A stretch of DNA of 64,000 bases. Source: Fimbriiglobus ruber. GTDB lineage: Bacteria > Planctomycetota > Planctomycetia > Gemmatales > Gemmataceae. Shown piece by piece: positions 18,600 through 28,934 of this stretch. The notes beneath the pieces were generated by a model. That model was not told where the DNA came from. It ran no database searches and saw nothing but the letters and a program-made list of their open reading frames with translations. Made by a program: the position numbers and the translations under genes. Numbering within the stretch: the stretch's first letter is position 1; each line of letters opens with the position of its first letter. The stretch covers positions 1,038,712 to 1,102,711 of the forward strand of contig NZ_NIDE01000017.1 of the NCBI RefSeq assembly GCF_002197845.1. Direction: 5' to 3'.

Positions 18600-18788
18600 G
18601 AACCCGTGCATCGATACGTCGTGTGCAGTTCCGAAACACCCGTCCGTTTCTGCAGTCCATCCCGGGACGCGCTTCGGGGCTGCGTTCGGGCGAGTGGGCG
18701 TTCAACCTGACCGTGTTCGTTCATACCACACCATGGCCTCGGCGATATCCGCCTCTGCCTCTGGCGTGATTATCAGCGGCAGACTCAC
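18600..18788 (-). pseudogene. Truncated ParE/RelE-type toxin
   Basis: A GTG at 18788 overlaps the antitoxin stop (GTGA), the classic arrangement for this type II module. The first 28 codons read as the start of a ParE/RelE toxin (SLPLIITPEAEADIAEAM, then VWYERTRSG), after which a TGA at 18702-18704 ends the frame. Weak ParE-like sequence (ERSPEARP, then a basic segment ending in LILYR) continues in another frame down to about 18600. The toxin is therefore frameshifted and decayed while the antitoxin is intact. Confidence 0.6.
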
Positions 18789-19009
18789 GACGACTTCTTC
18801 AAACGAGCCTTGACTTCCTCCCAGCTGCTTCCGGCCTTCGGGCTCGCTTCGTAAGCGGCGATGCGCCGCTGCAAGTCTTGAGTTTGCGATTCGGTTAACG
18901 GAAAGCTTGCTTCGTCGGAGACAATGCTGTCCCAGATTTTCTCAACGAGGAGAATGCGTTGGGTCACACTGAGTTGGTCAATGCCGAGCGATTTCAACGT
19001 CGGTGACAT
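18785..19009 (-). CDS. Addiction-module antitoxin (TIGR02574-type)
   Basis: A 74-residue protein from the ATG at 19009, with GGAGG five bases upstream; a longer frame extends upstream but has no ribosome site. It matches the small antitoxins called putative addiction module component: LSVTQRILLVEKIWDSIV, LTESQTQDLQRRIAAYE and the C-terminal SWEEVKARLKK. In complete modules the protein neutralises a ParE/RelE-type ribonuclease or gyrase toxin and autoregulates its operon. The toxin gene that overlaps its stop is broken here, so this is an orphan antitoxin lying between two Sel1 genes on the opposite strand. Confidence 0.8.
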   Translation of the reverse strand: MSPTLKSLGIDQLSVTQRILLVEKIWDSIVSDEASFPLTESQTQDLQRRIAAYEASPKAGSSWEEVKARLKKSS

Positions 19010-19273
19010 CGAGTCCTCCAAAAACTGTCCGCGTCCAATTGATGATACCCCACACCGGACCGGCCAGAAAGAGAAAGACCACGCGACATGACGGTGTGCG
19101 AGGCGATTCGCAAATCCGAGGCACGCTCGGTTTCCCTCACCATTGACAAGGTTCACCGACGCCAATTCGTCTAGCTTTTCGGGGCTCGCTCGTGGCAACA
19201 TGGGGCCGCAAAGGCCAGCCGGGGTCGGCTGCTTTGATGACCCGTTTCCTCTCCGTCCCCATGAGATCGAGCG

Positions 19274-21898
19274 ATGCGGACGCGATTATTGTTCTCCGTC
19301 CTGGCCGTCACATTCGCTGCTCCGATGGCGGCCGCCGCCGATGAGCGATGCGCCCAAGTGACCGGCGGGGTCGGAACCGCGAACGTTCCGTGCGCGAGCT
19401 GTCTCGACGCCAGCGCGGCGGCCGAGCGCAACGTGAGAGCGGCCGCCGCGTGGTGTGGTCGAACGGCTGACCGTGTTCGGGCCGTCACGATGGTCGGCGT
19501 CGGCGATTGCCACATGCGCGGCATCGGGGTGAAGAAAGACGCGCGTGCGGCGGTGGCGTGGTATCGCGAGGCGGCCGCACTCCGTCACCCGGGGGCGATG
19601 ACCCGGTTGGGTGTCTGTATCGCCAGCGGCGCGGGCACCGACGCGGACGCGCAAGAAGCCGTCGCATGGTACCGCAAAGCCGCCGCCCTGAATGATGCAG
19701 ACGCCATGAATCGCCTGGGGAACGCCTACATGACGGGGGCCGGCGCAGAGCGGAATGTAGGCGAGGCGGTGAGATGGTTTCGCAAGGCCGCCGACCTCGA
19801 CGAACCACTGGCGATGACGAATCTGGGGATCTACTACACGAACGGGATCGGCGTCGAGACGGATCACCAGGAAGCGGTGAAATGGTTTCGCAAAGCCGCC
19901 GACCGCAACAATCCGGAAGCGATGTGTCGCCTGGGGAATGCCTACATGAAGGGAGCCGGCGTGGAGCCGAATGTGGGCGAGGCGGTGAAATGGTTTCGCA
20001 AGGCGGCCGAACTCAACGAGCCACAGGCGATGACGCATCTGGGGTTTTGCCTCGCGAAGGGCTTCGGCGTCACAATGGATGTCCGGGCGGCGGCCGAATG
20101 GTATCGCAAAGCGGCCGAACTCAATGACATCGATGCGATGATTTTCCTGGTGCAATGTTATCAAAACGGCATCGGCGTCGAGAAGGATACTCGCGCGGTC
20201 GTTGCGTGGTATCGCAGGGCCGCCGACCTGAATGAACCTTGGGCCATGGTCAACCTCGGGGTTTGCTACACGAACGGCACCGGAGTGAGACAGGACGCGA
20301 AAGAGGCGGTGATCTGGTTTCGCAAAGCGGCCGCACTCGGCCACCCGGGAGGCATGACCAATTTGGGCCTGTGTCGGGCGTCCGGTCTGGGTGTCGAGCG
20401 TGATGAGCGCGACGCCGTTGCGTTGTTCCGCAAGGCGGCCAGCCTGAACGATCCGGAGGCCATGAAAAACCTGGGCGTCTGCTACGAGAACGGCACCGGG
20501 GTCGCGCGGGACATGAAGGAAGCCGTCGCGTGGTATCGGAAGGTGGCCGAGTTAAAGAACCCGTACGCCATGACCCGCCTGGGAGTGTGTTACAAAGAAG
20601 GCACGGGTATCCAGAAAGACGCGAAACAAGCGGTCGAGTGGTTCCGCGGGGCGATCGCGCTGGATGAGTCGACGGCGATGACCTGTTTGGGTATCTGCTA
20701 TGCAGATGGCACCGGTGTTGAGCGAAACGCCAAAGAAGCCGCCATGTGGTACCGCAAGGCCGCAGACCTGAATGATTCAGACGCCATGGTCCGATTGGGT
20801 AGTTGTTTTCAAACGGGTGCCGGCGTGCCGAAGGACGCGACTGAAGCGGTCGCGTGGTATCGCAAGGCGGCCGACTTAAAGGACCCGTACGCCATGACCC
20901 GCCTCGGGGTCTGTTACGAGTACGGTACCGGGGTTGAGAGAGACGCGAAAGAGGCCGCCGCGTGGTATCGCAAGGCGGCCGTCCTGAACGACCCGGAAGG
21001 CATGAAAAGCCTGGGCATCTGCTACGAGAGCGGCACCGGGGTCGCGCGGGACATGAAGGAAGCGGTCGCGTGGTACCGCAAGGCCGCCGACTTAAAGAAC
21101 CCGTACGCCATGACCCGCCTGGGCGTCTGTTACGAGTACGGTACCGGGGTTGAGAGAGACGCGAAAGAGGCCGCCGCGTGGTACCGCAAAGCGGCCGACC
21201 GGAGCGAACCGGAGGCGATGGCCAGCCTGGGAACCTGCTATTTTTATGGCGTCGGGGTGGAGAAGGACGAGAAACAAGCCGTCGCGTGGTATCGCAAAGC
21301 GGCTGGTTTGAATTACCCGGGTGCGATGAACTACCTGGGCAAGTGTCGGGCATCCGGTCTGGGTGTCGAGCGTGATGAGCGCGACGCCGTTGCGTTGTTC
21401 CGCAAGGCGGCCAGCCTGAACGATCCGGAGGCCATGAAAAACCTGGGCGTCTGCTACGAGAACGGCACCGGCGTCGCGCGGGACATCAAAGAAGCCGTCG
21501 CATGGTACCGCAAAGCGGCCGACCAAAACAACGCCCACGCCATGACTTGCCTGGGCGTCTGTCACGGGAATGGGGCCGGAGTCGAGCGGGACATGAAGGA
21601 GTCCGTCGCGTGGTACCGCAAGGCGGCGAGCCTGAATTATGCGGATGCCATGACCCGCCTCGGCGTCTGCCTTGAGTCCGGCACTGGGATCACGCAGGAC
21701 ACGAAAGAGGCGGTCGCGTGGTACCGCAAGGCGACCGACCTCAACGAAGCGTGGGCGATGTACAAACTGGGTGCCGCGTACGAGGACGGCACGGGGGTCG
21801 AGAGAAGTATCAAGCAAGCCGTGACGTGGTATCGGAAGGCTTTCCAGGCTGGGTACCCTCAAGCCAAGGAAAGTCTCCGCCGCCTCGGCGAAGAATAG
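19274..21898 (+). CDS. Sel1-repeat exported protein without caspase-like domain
   Basis: An 874-residue third paralogue. The signal peptide (MRTRLLFSVLAVTFAAP and an AAA-type site) matches the other two copies, but the whole caspase-like domain of about 250 residues is absent and degenerate Sel1 repeats begin by about residue 40. About 22-23 repeats of 36 residues follow. Blocks within the gene are near-identical at spacings that are whole multiples of 108 bp: 20371 and 21343 are 972 bp apart, and 20881 and 21097 are 216 bp apart. The array has grown by internal duplication. Likely an exported scaffold. The gene's 3' end overlaps the convergent ATP-grasp gene by about 40 bp. Confidence 0.85.
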   Translation: MRTRLLFSVLAVTFAAPMAAAADERCAQVTGGVGTANVPCASCLDASAAAERNVRAAAAWCGRTADRVRAVTMVGVGDCHMRGIGVKKDARAAVAWYREAAALRHPGAMTRLGVCIASGAGTDADAQEAVAWYRKAAALNDADAMNRLGNAYMTGAGAERNVGEAVRWFRKAADLDEPLAMTNLGIYYTNGIGVETDHQEAVKWFRKAADRNNPEAMCRLGNAYMKGAGVEPNVGEAVKWFRKAAELNEPQAMTHLGFCLAKGFGVTMDVRAAAEWYRKAAELNDIDAMIFLVQCYQNGIGVEKDTRAVVAWYRRAADLNEPWAMVNLGVCYTNGTGVRQDAKEAVIWFRKAAALGHPGGMTNLGLCRASGLGVERDERDAVALFRKAASLNDPEAMKNLGVCYENGTGVARDMKEAVAWYRKVAELKNPYAMTRLGVCYKEGTGIQKDAKQAVEWFRGAIALDESTAMTCLGICYADGTGVERNAKEAAMWYRKAADLNDSDAMVRLGSCFQTGAGVPKDATEAVAWYRKAADLKDPYAMTRLGVCYEYGTGVERDAKEAAAWYRKAAVLNDPEGMKSLGICYESGTGVARDMKEAVAWYRKAADLKNPYAMTRLGVCYEYGTGVERDAKEAAAWYRKAADRSEPEAMASLGTCYFYGVGVEKDEKQAVAWYRKAAGLNYPGAMNYLGKCRASGLGVERDERDAVALFRKAASLNDPEAMKNLGVCYENGTGVARDIKEAVAWYRKAADQNNAHAMTCLGVCHGNGAGVERDMKESVAWYRKAASLNYADAMTRLGVCLESGTGITQDTKEAVAWYRKATDLNEAWAMYKLGAAYEDGTGVERSIKQAVTWYRKAFQAGYPQAKESLRRLGEE

Positions 21899-22380
21899 CG
21901 ACGACCGCCTACGCCAAAGGGCAGCCCCACCAGCTCCAGCCAGCGATCCTCCAGCATCTCGGCGTACACGACCGCGTCCAGGCCGTACGCCCCGAGCGCG
22001 AAGGCGTCGTTGGCCTCGACGAGGAGACTGCGGCCGTCGGCCGTGACGCCGAAGTCGAGGGAGTAGGCGGCCGGGGCGCCGATGTAAGCGGCGACCGCCC
22101 GCCGCACGGTGTCGTGGTCCGGCGCGAGTGACCACTCGCCCTTGTAGTGGGCGAGCCCGACGACGCGGCCGCGGCGGACGAAGTACCGCCACTCCGAAAC
22201 GAACGCCACCGGCTCGGCCGCCGACACGCCCAGATCGTCGTCCAGGTGCTGCAGCTGCTGTAATTTCGCCTCACCCGCCACGACACACCCGGCGAACGAC
22301 TTGGTCTCCGTCAAGGGCCAGGCAGCGTAGCTGGCTTCCCTGGCGATCTCGCCGCAGCACACAGCGATACGGTCAGTCAA
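21859..22380 (-). CDS. ATP-grasp domain protein (DUF4343-like), short form
   Basis: A 173-residue protein read from a TTG at 22380 that overlaps the UbiD stop codon. Visible ATP-grasp features are EWRYFVRRGRVVGLAHY near the middle and YSLDFGVTADGRSLLVEANDAFALGAYG toward the end, where D and E/N would bind Mg-ATP. The family joins a carboxylate to an amine or thiol with ATP. DUF4343-type proteins are often about 250 residues, so this copy seems to lack the N-terminal subdomain, or the true start lies inside ubiD. Tight coupling suggests co-translation with UbiD. The substrate is unknown. Confidence 0.6.
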   Translation of the reverse strand: MTDRIAVCCGEIAREASYAAWPLTETKSFAGCVVAGEAKLQQLQHLDDDLGVSAAEPVAFVSEWRYFVRRGRVVGLAHYKGEWSLAPDHDTVRRAVAAYIGAPAAYSLDFGVTADGRSLLVEANDAFALGAYGLDAVVYAEMLEDRWLELVGLPFGVGGRRYSSPRRRRLSLA

Positions 22381-24229
22381 TTAACCCGTGCAACGGGCCG
22401 CCCGCCGCGCACATCTCGTCTACTCGCTTCGAGACGGCCGGAGCCTCTTCGAGTGGCGGCGCCATGTGCGGTTTGAGCCGGGCGTCGATCACCAACGGGC
22501 CTCGACAGCCGTAATGCTTTCGGTGCGTCGCACCGTCCACACCCAGGATGTCGGCGGCAGGGTTCGATCGCGTGAACGTCACCCAGAGCCAATTGTTCAA
22601 CGACCGCGCGGCGAATTCGTTTTCGTCCACGATTACGATCAACGGAAACAATCCGAGATTCGGATTCCGCAGCCCGAACTCACCGACGAACCGCACCAGA
22701 TCCGGATGATACTCGGCAACAGTTGCGGCCCCAAATCCGGGACCGCGAACGACAAGTACTCCGGAAAGGGCGACGCGCGGGTCGGTGAACCCGGCCGGAA
22801 GACTCAGGTTCGCGGGCACCTGTTTGCCGAGTTCGCGGCGTTTCGGGCCGGCGACAGCAATCACCACCTTCGACCCCGCGTTTAATCCTTCCCCGGCCGA
22901 GTAATCCAGTGTGTCGATCGTGGTTCGGGTGTGGAAGTGCAGGTCGCGAGCCCAATCGACTCGCTCTAGGACATGGCGGAACACCGCCGGCACGTCGTGG
23001 ACGTCGAGGGTCGGGTCGTCTTCCCGGGCGACGATCAGTAGATATTTCGCCAGCGAGAGTTGCCCTTGGCCGAGGATCGCGCTGGCGAGGGTCAGCAGCT
23101 CTTGCGGCCGCCGCGTCTCGGCATACGGGACGTATCGTTCACTCCCGATCGCTAATAACAGTGGGTGGACGCCCGCCGCGTCGACCGCGTGGACCGCGTG
23201 GACGCCCGGCAACACCGTCGGGATCACCGGGCCCGTCAACTCGTGGATGAACTCGCCAAACGACGTGTCTTCCTGCGGCGGGCGGCCGACGACCGTGAAC
23301 GGCCAGATCGCGCCGGGCCGGTGGTACACCGCCTCGACCGTCATCACCGGAAATGGGTGAGTCAGACTGTAATACCCCAGGTGGTCGCCGAACGGCCCCT
23401 CGGGTTTCGTCCGCGTCGGGTCGATCGTGCCCGCGATGACGAAATCGGCCTCGGCCGGGACCGGAAGTTGCCCGCCCCGGGGGTACACCATCCGGAGCCG
23501 GCGCCCCCCGAGGGCGCCGGCGAACGCCAGTTCCGGTACCCCTTCGGGCAGCGGCATGACCGCGCTCACGGCCAGCGCCGGCGGGCCGCCGACGACGACG
23601 TTCACCCGCAAACGTTCGCCCCTCGCCACGGCCGCCGCGTGGTGGACGCCGATGCCCCGGTGGATCTGGTAGTGCATGCCGACTTCGCGGTCCGGCTCGT
23701 ACTCGTTCCCGGACAACTGCACCCGGTACATGCCCAAGTTCGAGTGTGCCCACCCCGGCCGATCCGGGTGTTCGGTATACACCTGCGGGAGTGTCACAAA
23801 CGCTCCCCCATCCTGCGGCCAGCATTTGAGTTGCGGCAGCCGCGAGGTGGTCGTCGTGTGCGCGAGGATGGGACCGGACCGGACGAACTTCGGCCGCGCC
23901 CGCCACGCGGCCAGGGGAGCGTCCCAATACCGCCACGGGTGCTTGAGTGCGGCGCCTGGGTCGGTCTTGAGGGCGACCAATTTGCGGACACTCGAAAGCG
24001 CGTCGCGGAAGAGGAAGCGCGTCCGTTCGATCGTCCCGAAGAGGTTGCAGAGCATCGGGAAGGTCGTACCGGTCGGCCGGGTGAATAAAACCGCGGGACC
24101 ACCCCGGCGGTAGAGGCGGCGTTGAATCTCGGCCATTTCCAGGTGCGGGTCGACCGGGGCGTCGATGCGAACGAGGTGGCCGTGGCGTTCCAGGTCGGTT
24201 ACCGCTTCTGTCAGATTAAGGTGCCCCAT
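22373..24229 (-). CDS. ubiD: UbiD-family prenylated-FMN decarboxylase
   Basis: A 618-residue UbiD-family enzyme. UbiD proteins use prenylated FMN, made by UbiX, to (de)carboxylate aromatic or alpha,beta-unsaturated acids; in quinone synthesis they act on ring precursors. Visible hallmarks are the EGPFGDHLGYYS block (about residues 285-296), containing the conserved E-x-P-F-G-D-H-x-G, and the upstream NLGMYRVQL and QIHRGIGVHH stretches that line the active site. The length of about 600 residues resembles the menaquinone-pathway type (futalosine route) common in Planctomycetes, but this is inference. The next gene, an ATP-grasp protein, starts within its stop region. No ubiX is in the window. 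Confidence 0.87.
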   Translation of the reverse strand: MGHLNLTEAVTDLERHGHLVRIDAPVDPHLEMAEIQRRLYRRGGPAVLFTRPTGTTFPMLCNLFGTIERTRFLFRDALSSVRKLVALKTDPGAALKHPWRYWDAPLAAWRARPKFVRSGPILAHTTTTSRLPQLKCWPQDGGAFVTLPQVYTEHPDRPGWAHSNLGMYRVQLSGNEYEPDREVGMHYQIHRGIGVHHAAAVARGERLRVNVVVGGPPALAVSAVMPLPEGVPELAFAGALGGRRLRMVYPRGGQLPVPAEADFVIAGTIDPTRTKPEGPFGDHLGYYSLTHPFPVMTVEAVYHRPGAIWPFTVVGRPPQEDTSFGEFIHELTGPVIPTVLPGVHAVHAVDAAGVHPLLLAIGSERYVPYAETRRPQELLTLASAILGQGQLSLAKYLLIVAREDDPTLDVHDVPAVFRHVLERVDWARDLHFHTRTTIDTLDYSAGEGLNAGSKVVIAVAGPKRRELGKQVPANLSLPAGFTDPRVALSGVLVVRGPGFGAATVAEYHPDLVRFVGEFGLRNPNLGLFPLIVIVDENEFAARSLNNWLWVTFTRSNPAADILGVDGATHRKHYGCRGPLVIDARLKPHMAPPLEEAPAVSKRVDEMCAAGGPLHGLID

Positions 24230-24389
24230 CCGCCCGGTCTCTCGCGCCCGTGAAATCGCACTATTCCGATTGTGCGGAAGACCAACCGTAGTCCGCCGAA
24301 AGACCGTAACTGCTTCCGTTTGACCTGTTCGGAGTTGCCGACCTACGGTTCCTGTGGGCCGTTCTCACCTCGCCACGGTTCGCTCACCC

Positions 24390-24818
24390 ATGCCCGCACC
24401 GACCCGCCTCGATACCGATTTGCTAGCCGAGTGCGAAGCCGAGGCGCGGCGACACTATGCCTCGCTCCTCGCCGCGCTCGGTCGTGCAGTACACTCGGAT
24501 GCGGGGGCGATCGGTATGTGGTTGACCGAAGCCTCCCGGTCGGCCGACCGTCTCTTCGAGAGCCTGGCGACGGCCCGCGCGACCGGCCGGTTCCTGGCTC
24601 TCGCGCCCGCGGCGTTTCACTCCGACATGGAATCGCGATTCCCGTTCGCGACCGCCGGAACCCAGGATCTCGTTCAGACTTTGGTTCAACTGGCGGCCTA
24701 CTCGGGTGCGACATCGGAACAAATCGAGCGGATGGATGAGGTCGTGCGTCAACTCGGCGCGTTGAGTGGTGGGCTGAAAATCGCGCCGCGCGAGAGTGAA
24801 TATTGCCGCGCCGCCTGA
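24390..24818 (+). CDS. Hypothetical protein
   Basis: About 142 residues from the ATG at 24390; a GTG at 24354 in the same frame is possible and neither has a strong ribosome site. The composition is helical and fairly acidic at the start (DTDLLAECEAEARRHY), with no membrane segment and no cysteine motif. Codon use resembles that of real genes here (G/C-rich third positions). It lies between the divergent ubiD gene and a hybrid histidine kinase. No family recognised, and no function can be assigned. Confidence 0.5.
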   Translation: MPAPTRLDTDLLAECEAEARRHYASLLAALGRAVHSDAGAIGMWLTEASRSADRLFESLATARATGRFLALAPAAFHSDMESRFPFATAGTQDLVQTLVQLAAYSGATSEQIERMDEVVRQLGALSGGLKIAPRESEYCRAA

Positions 24819-25005
24819 ACGAAGTTCGCGCCCGGCAGACGATATTGCCAAGCACGTAAAGAAATTCGCAAGAACAGTTATTGCTGAACCCGGCTACCTC
24901 TCAAATTGATTCTATACTGCTTCGCGGTCACTACGGGGCGCACGACGCGCTTCTCTCCGCCACATTTTTACGGCGGGGAGTGACACGACTGAATGGAGCA
25001 AACGA

Positions 25006-28000
25006 TTGGCGCGATTCCGAGGAGCCTCTGAGGCGCTCGCCCTGTTCGTGGCCGCGCTCATTCTGGTGCTGGTTCAAAGCCGCGTTCCGGCCGCCGGAAC
25101 TCCGGACGTAGTAGCATTTGCGCCGTTCGGCCTGGGGTTTGCTGCGGGCTTATTCGGTCGGTGGCGAATGGGACTGCCCTTCGGGGTAGGTTCGATACTG
25201 GGGTTGGTCGTCATCGGGCGCGTAGCGGACGCGTGGCCGGTCTTGCTCGGTGCCTTGGTCGAGTTTTCTTGGGCCGCCTGGTGGTCCGGTCGATATCCCG
25301 TTCGCGAAGCAGTAACGAATGCGTCCCGCGCGACCAAGTTAGTAGCGCTTATTGCTGGTGGGGCAGCCGTTCGTGACGTGGTGACGGTCGCCGCGTTGAG
25401 TTTGACCGGATCGGCAGTCGATCTGTACTTCGGGATCGCCACGTTTACTCTCGCCTTACTCGCGAACACGATCGCTATTTCCGCCGCCCTCGCGATTCCA
25501 CTGATCGTTGAGTTCCGGAACCGGCTACTCGCGAGCGCCAAGTCAGCGGCACTCCTGGACGAGTGCCGCCGCGAGCGAGACGAACTCGCCCGCGCCTCCA
25601 TCGAGCTGACCACACGGTTGGAACTTCTGGAGGCGGTCTTCCGCCAGATGCCAGCTGGGATTACGGTGATTGACCCGGACGAACACATCGTCCTACGTAA
25701 CACGATAAGGGAACCGTCTCGGGACGAACCCGGGCCGGAGAGCGCGTTGTTCTTGGCGGGGGACGCAGCGCTCGGGCATTTCCGGCGACCGGATGGTCAC
25801 GAGCTGCCGTTCGAAGAATGGCCGCTCGTTCGAGCTTCCCGAGAGGGGTGTCGGTGCCACGAGCCCGAGTTGCGTTTGCAGAGGCCCGACGGGACGGTCG
25901 TTAGCGTGTCGACGACTGCCGCCCCAGTCCTCGCCCCAAGCGGCACGAAACTCGGGGCCGTCGCGGTCGACCGGGAGTTGTCGCCGGGCGAGAGGGTTCC
26001 CGGGTACGCCGGACGAGTTGACGACCGCCTGGGAACGGCTTTGCGGGCGGCCGGCATGTACGCGTGGGAGTGGGATCTCGCGTCCGGCACGGTGTGGCGG
26101 TCCCACCCGCCCTGCGGGTGGGACGGGATCCCACCCGCCCCGCTACACACAAAAGCCGAACCCGACTGGTCCCGCGTCCACCCGGACGACGTCGGACGGT
26201 ACCGCGAGGCCGCCGCGGCCGTCGCCGCGGGGCACCCCGATTTCCTGGTCGAATACCGCATCCGGGACGCTCGCGGGGAATACCGCTGGGTGCAAGAGCG
26301 GGGGAAAGCCGTCACCGATGCCGCCGGTACTCCGGTCGGCCGCGTCGCCGGCGTGTTAATCGACGTGACCGAACAGCGGCGGAACGAAGAACGGCTCCGC
26401 CTGGTCGAGTCTGCCGTCGTCCACGCCCGGGACGCCATCATCGTCCTCGAACCCGCCCCGAACGACCGGCCAGGCCGGTCGGTCTGGTACGTGAACGACG
26501 CGTTCACGCGGATGACCGGGTACTCGGCCGACGAAGTCGTGGGCCGGTCACTGCACTTCCTGCGCGGGCCGAAGTCCAACCCGGCCACGCTGGACCAGAT
26601 CAGCGAAGCACTCGCGACCGGGCACTCGCTGCTCGTGGAACTGCTCAACTATCGCAAAGACGGGTCCGAGCTGTGGGTCGAGTTGAGTCTGGTCCCGGTG
26701 CCGGACGAGGCCGGGCGGTGTTCGCACTGGGTCATGATTCAGCGCGACATCGGGGACCGCAAGCGGGCCGCGGAGCAACTCCGCGAGAGCGAACAGCGCC
26801 TCCGCATCCTCGGCGACAACCTACCTGATGGGGCGGTCTACCAGTTCGTCCTCGCGGCCGACGGGACGCCGTCCGTGCCGTACATCAGCGCCGGCGTGGA
26901 GCGCGTGTGCGGACTCAGCCCGGCGGCCGTCGTCGCCGACGTGTCTAAGGTGTTAAACGTCATTCACCCGGACGACACCGAAGGAATGTGGCGGGCGGTT
27001 CTCGCCTCCGCGACCGGCCTGACCCCGTGCAACGTCGAGTTCCGGGCCACCTGGGGCGGGGCCGAGAAGTGGGTCCACAGCCGGTCGATGCCGCACCGGC
27101 TCGCGGACGGGGGCACGCTGTGGAACGGCGTCCTCCTGGACGTGACGGCCCGCAAACAGGCCGAGGGGGCGCTCAAGCGGAGCGAGGAACTGTTCCGCGG
27201 GATGTTCGAGACCGCGGCGGCCGGGGTGTCCGTGACCGGCCCGGACGAGCGCTTCCACTCGGTCAACCCGGCGTTCGCGGCCATGCTCGGTCTCCCGGTC
27301 GAACACATCGTCGGACGGTACGCCAGTGAGTTCACCCACCCCGACGACTGGGCCGAACAGCAACCACTCCTGGACGAAGTTCACGCCGGCGCCCGGGACG
27401 GCTATCAGGTCCGCAGGCGGTACATCCGCCCGGATCTGAGTACGGTTTGGACCGAGCAGTCGGTCGCGATCGTCCGGGGTCCGAGCGGGGAATGCGTGTA
27501 CGGCATCGGCGTTTCGGTCGACATGACCGAGCGGCGGCGGTTGGAGGAGCAGCTCCGCCAGGCTCAGAAGATGGAGACGATCGGCCAACTCGCCGGCGGG
27601 ATCGCGCACGACTTCAACAACTTGTTAACCGGCGTCCTCGGGAGCCTGGCCCTCGTCCGCTTGCCCGCGGACGACCCGAACCGCCCGCTGATCATGACCG
27701 CCGAACGGGCGGCCCAGCGGGCGGCCGAGTTGACCCGGAAACTGCTCGGGTTCGCCCGCAAGAACCAGATCCTGTCCGCCCCGGTGCGGGTCGCGGACTT
27801 CGTAAACGAGGTCGTCGACTTGCTCCGCCGGACGTTCGACCCGCGCATCCAGATCGTCACCACCCTGTTCGCCCCGGACCCCGTCTCGGCCGACGCCACC
27901 CTCCTCAACCAGGCGCTGATCAATCTGTGCCTGAACGCCCGCGACGCGATGCCGGGTGGCGGGCGGATTGTCCTCCGGGCCGAAGTCGTGACCCTGACCC

Positions 28001-28746
28001 CCGAGGCCGTGGTCGCCCACCCGGAGGGGCGGCCCGGTCGGTTCGTGCGGATGTCCGTCGAAGACACCGGGACGGGGATGTCTCCGGCCGTCCGCGCCAG
28101 GCTCTACGAGCCGTTCTTCACCACCAAACCGGTCGGCCAGGGGACCGGACTCGGGCTCGCGATGGTCCACGGCATCGTCCGCCAGCACGTGGGTTGGATC
28201 GAGTGCGACACGGTGCCGGGCCGCGGAACCCGTTTCGACCTCTATCTCCCGGTGGCCGAGGTCAAGCCGCCGAGCGCCCACAACGCCTCCTTCCTCCGCC
28301 GCGCTACGGTCGACCGGACGCCGGCCCCGAACACCGACACTCCGCCCCCGGTCGGCGGCCCTTCCCGCACGGTCCTTTTGGTCGACGACGAGGACATGAT
28401 TCGGGACATCGGCCGGTCGGTCCTGGAAGCCGCCGGGTACCGGGTGTTGGAGGCCGAGGACGGGGCCGCCGCGGTCGACGTGTTCCGCCGCGAGTACACG
28501 GGCATCGACCTCGTCATCCTCGACCTCACCATGCCCCGGCTGTCCGGGCGGGACGCCTTCCGCTCGATGACCGAGATCGCCCCGGGCGCTCGCGTGCTCT
28601 TCTCCAGTGGGTATTCGGCCGACGATCTGTCGGACGTGACCGGGGCGGTCGGCCTCCTGGCCAAGCCGTACCGCCCGCAAGATCTGGTGTCCGCCGTCCG
28701 GCTGGCCCTTCGCAAAGACCCGATGGTCGTGCCGACCGCGGGTTGA
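25006..28746 (+). CDS. Membrane hybrid histidine kinase with multiple PAS domains
   Basis: A 1246-residue sensor. The TTG start has GGAG seven bases upstream. Residues 1-165 hold several hydrophobic segments (MASE1-like region, not firmly assigned). Five PAS-type domains follow at roughly 206-325, 337-465, 466-590, 600-720 and 725-845, several ending in D-x-T-x-R-K/R PAC-like motifs. The HisKA phosphoacceptor is His868 in GGIAHDFNN. The HATPase domain covers about 965-1085 (N-box [10 protein letters not shown], then DTGTGM and GTGLGLAM). A receiver domain covers about 1122-1240 with Asp1173 (VILDLTMP). No output domain is attached, so signal must pass on by phosphorelay. The ligand is unknown, and no response regulator gene is adjacent. 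Confidence 0.9.
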   Translation: MARFRGASEALALFVAALILVLVQSRVPAAGTPDVVAFAPFGLGFAAGLFGRWRMGLPFGVGSILGLVVIGRVADAWPVLLGALVEFSWAAWWSGRYPVREAVTNASRATKLVALIAGGAAVRDVVTVAALSLTGSAVDLYFGIATFTLALLANTIAISAALAIPLIVEFRNRLLASAKSAALLDECRRERDELARASIELTTRLELLEAVFRQMPAGITVIDPDEHIVLRNTIREPSRDEPGPESALFLAGDAALGHFRRPDGHELPFEEWPLVRASREGCRCHEPELRLQRPDGTVVSVSTTAAPVLAPSGTKLGAVAVDRELSPGERVPGYAGRVDDRLGTALRAAGMYAWEWDLASGTVWRSHPPCGWDGIPPAPLHTKAEPDWSRVHPDDVGRYREAAAAVAAGHPDFLVEYRIRDARGEYRWVQERGKAVTDAAGTPVGRVAGVLIDVTEQRRNEERLRLVESAVVHARDAIIVLEPAPNDRPGRSVWYVNDAFTRMTGYSADEVVGRSLHFLRGPKSNPATLDQISEALATGHSLLVELLNYRKDGSELWVELSLVPVPDEAGRCSHWVMIQRDIGDRKRAAEQLRESEQRLRILGDNLPDGAVYQFVLAADGTPSVPYISAGVERVCGLSPAAVVADVSKVLNVIHPDDTEGMWRAVLASATGLTPCNVEFRATWGGAEKWVHSRSMPHRLADGGTLWNGVLLDVTARKQAEGALKRSEELFRGMFETAAAGVSVTGPDERFHSVNPAFAAMLGLPVEHIVGRYASEFTHPDDWAEQQPLLDEVHAGARDGYQVRRRYIRPDLSTVWTEQSVAIVRGPSGECVYGIGVSVDMTERRRLEEQLRQAQKMETIGQLAGGIAHDFNNLLTGVLGSLALVRLPADDPNRPLIMTAERAAQRAAELTRKLLGFARKNQILSAPVRVADFVNEVVDLLRRTFDPRIQIVTTLFAPDPVSADATLLNQALINLCLNARDAMPGGGRIVLRAEVVTLTPEAVVAHPEGRPGRFVRMSVEDTGTGMSPAVRARLYEPFFTTKPVGQGTGLGLAMVHGIVRQHVGWIECDTVPGRGTRFDLYLPVAEVKPPSAHNASFLRRATVDRTPAPNTDTPPPVGGPSRTVLLVDDEDMIRDIGRSVLEAAGYRVLEAEDGAAAVDVFRREYTGIDLVILDLTMPRLSGRDAFRSMTEIAPGARVLFSSGYSADDLSDVTGAVGLLAKPYRPQDLVSAVRLALRKDPMVVPTAG

Positions 28747-28934
28747 TCTCCCCGCCCGCGTTAATGTTTTGAAGCGCGCCGCCGGGCGCCAGGCCGTTCG
28801 CGACCGTTTTCCACCGACCGGTGCTAGCAGTCGGCTCTCCGGGCGGTACAATTGCTCCGTTCGTTTCAACCGACCCGACCGTTACCGTATCTCGCAAACG
28901 ATGACCGTCGGGGAGCCGCGCTAGGAGTGACCGC

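Noticed and set aside
13859-18611. Long minus-strand frames opposite the Sel1 genes (13859-15361 and 16956-18611)
   Set aside because: They repeat with the same 108-bp period as the sense genes and have no signal of their own.
12263-21898. 108-bp periodic DNA repeats that might suggest a satellite or CRISPR
   Set aside because: They are protein-coding Sel1 units with full open frames and no spacer structure.
24881-24925. Promoter-like TATACT before the hybrid kinase
   Set aside because: The nearest -35-like TTGCTG is too far away (about 24 bp spacer).
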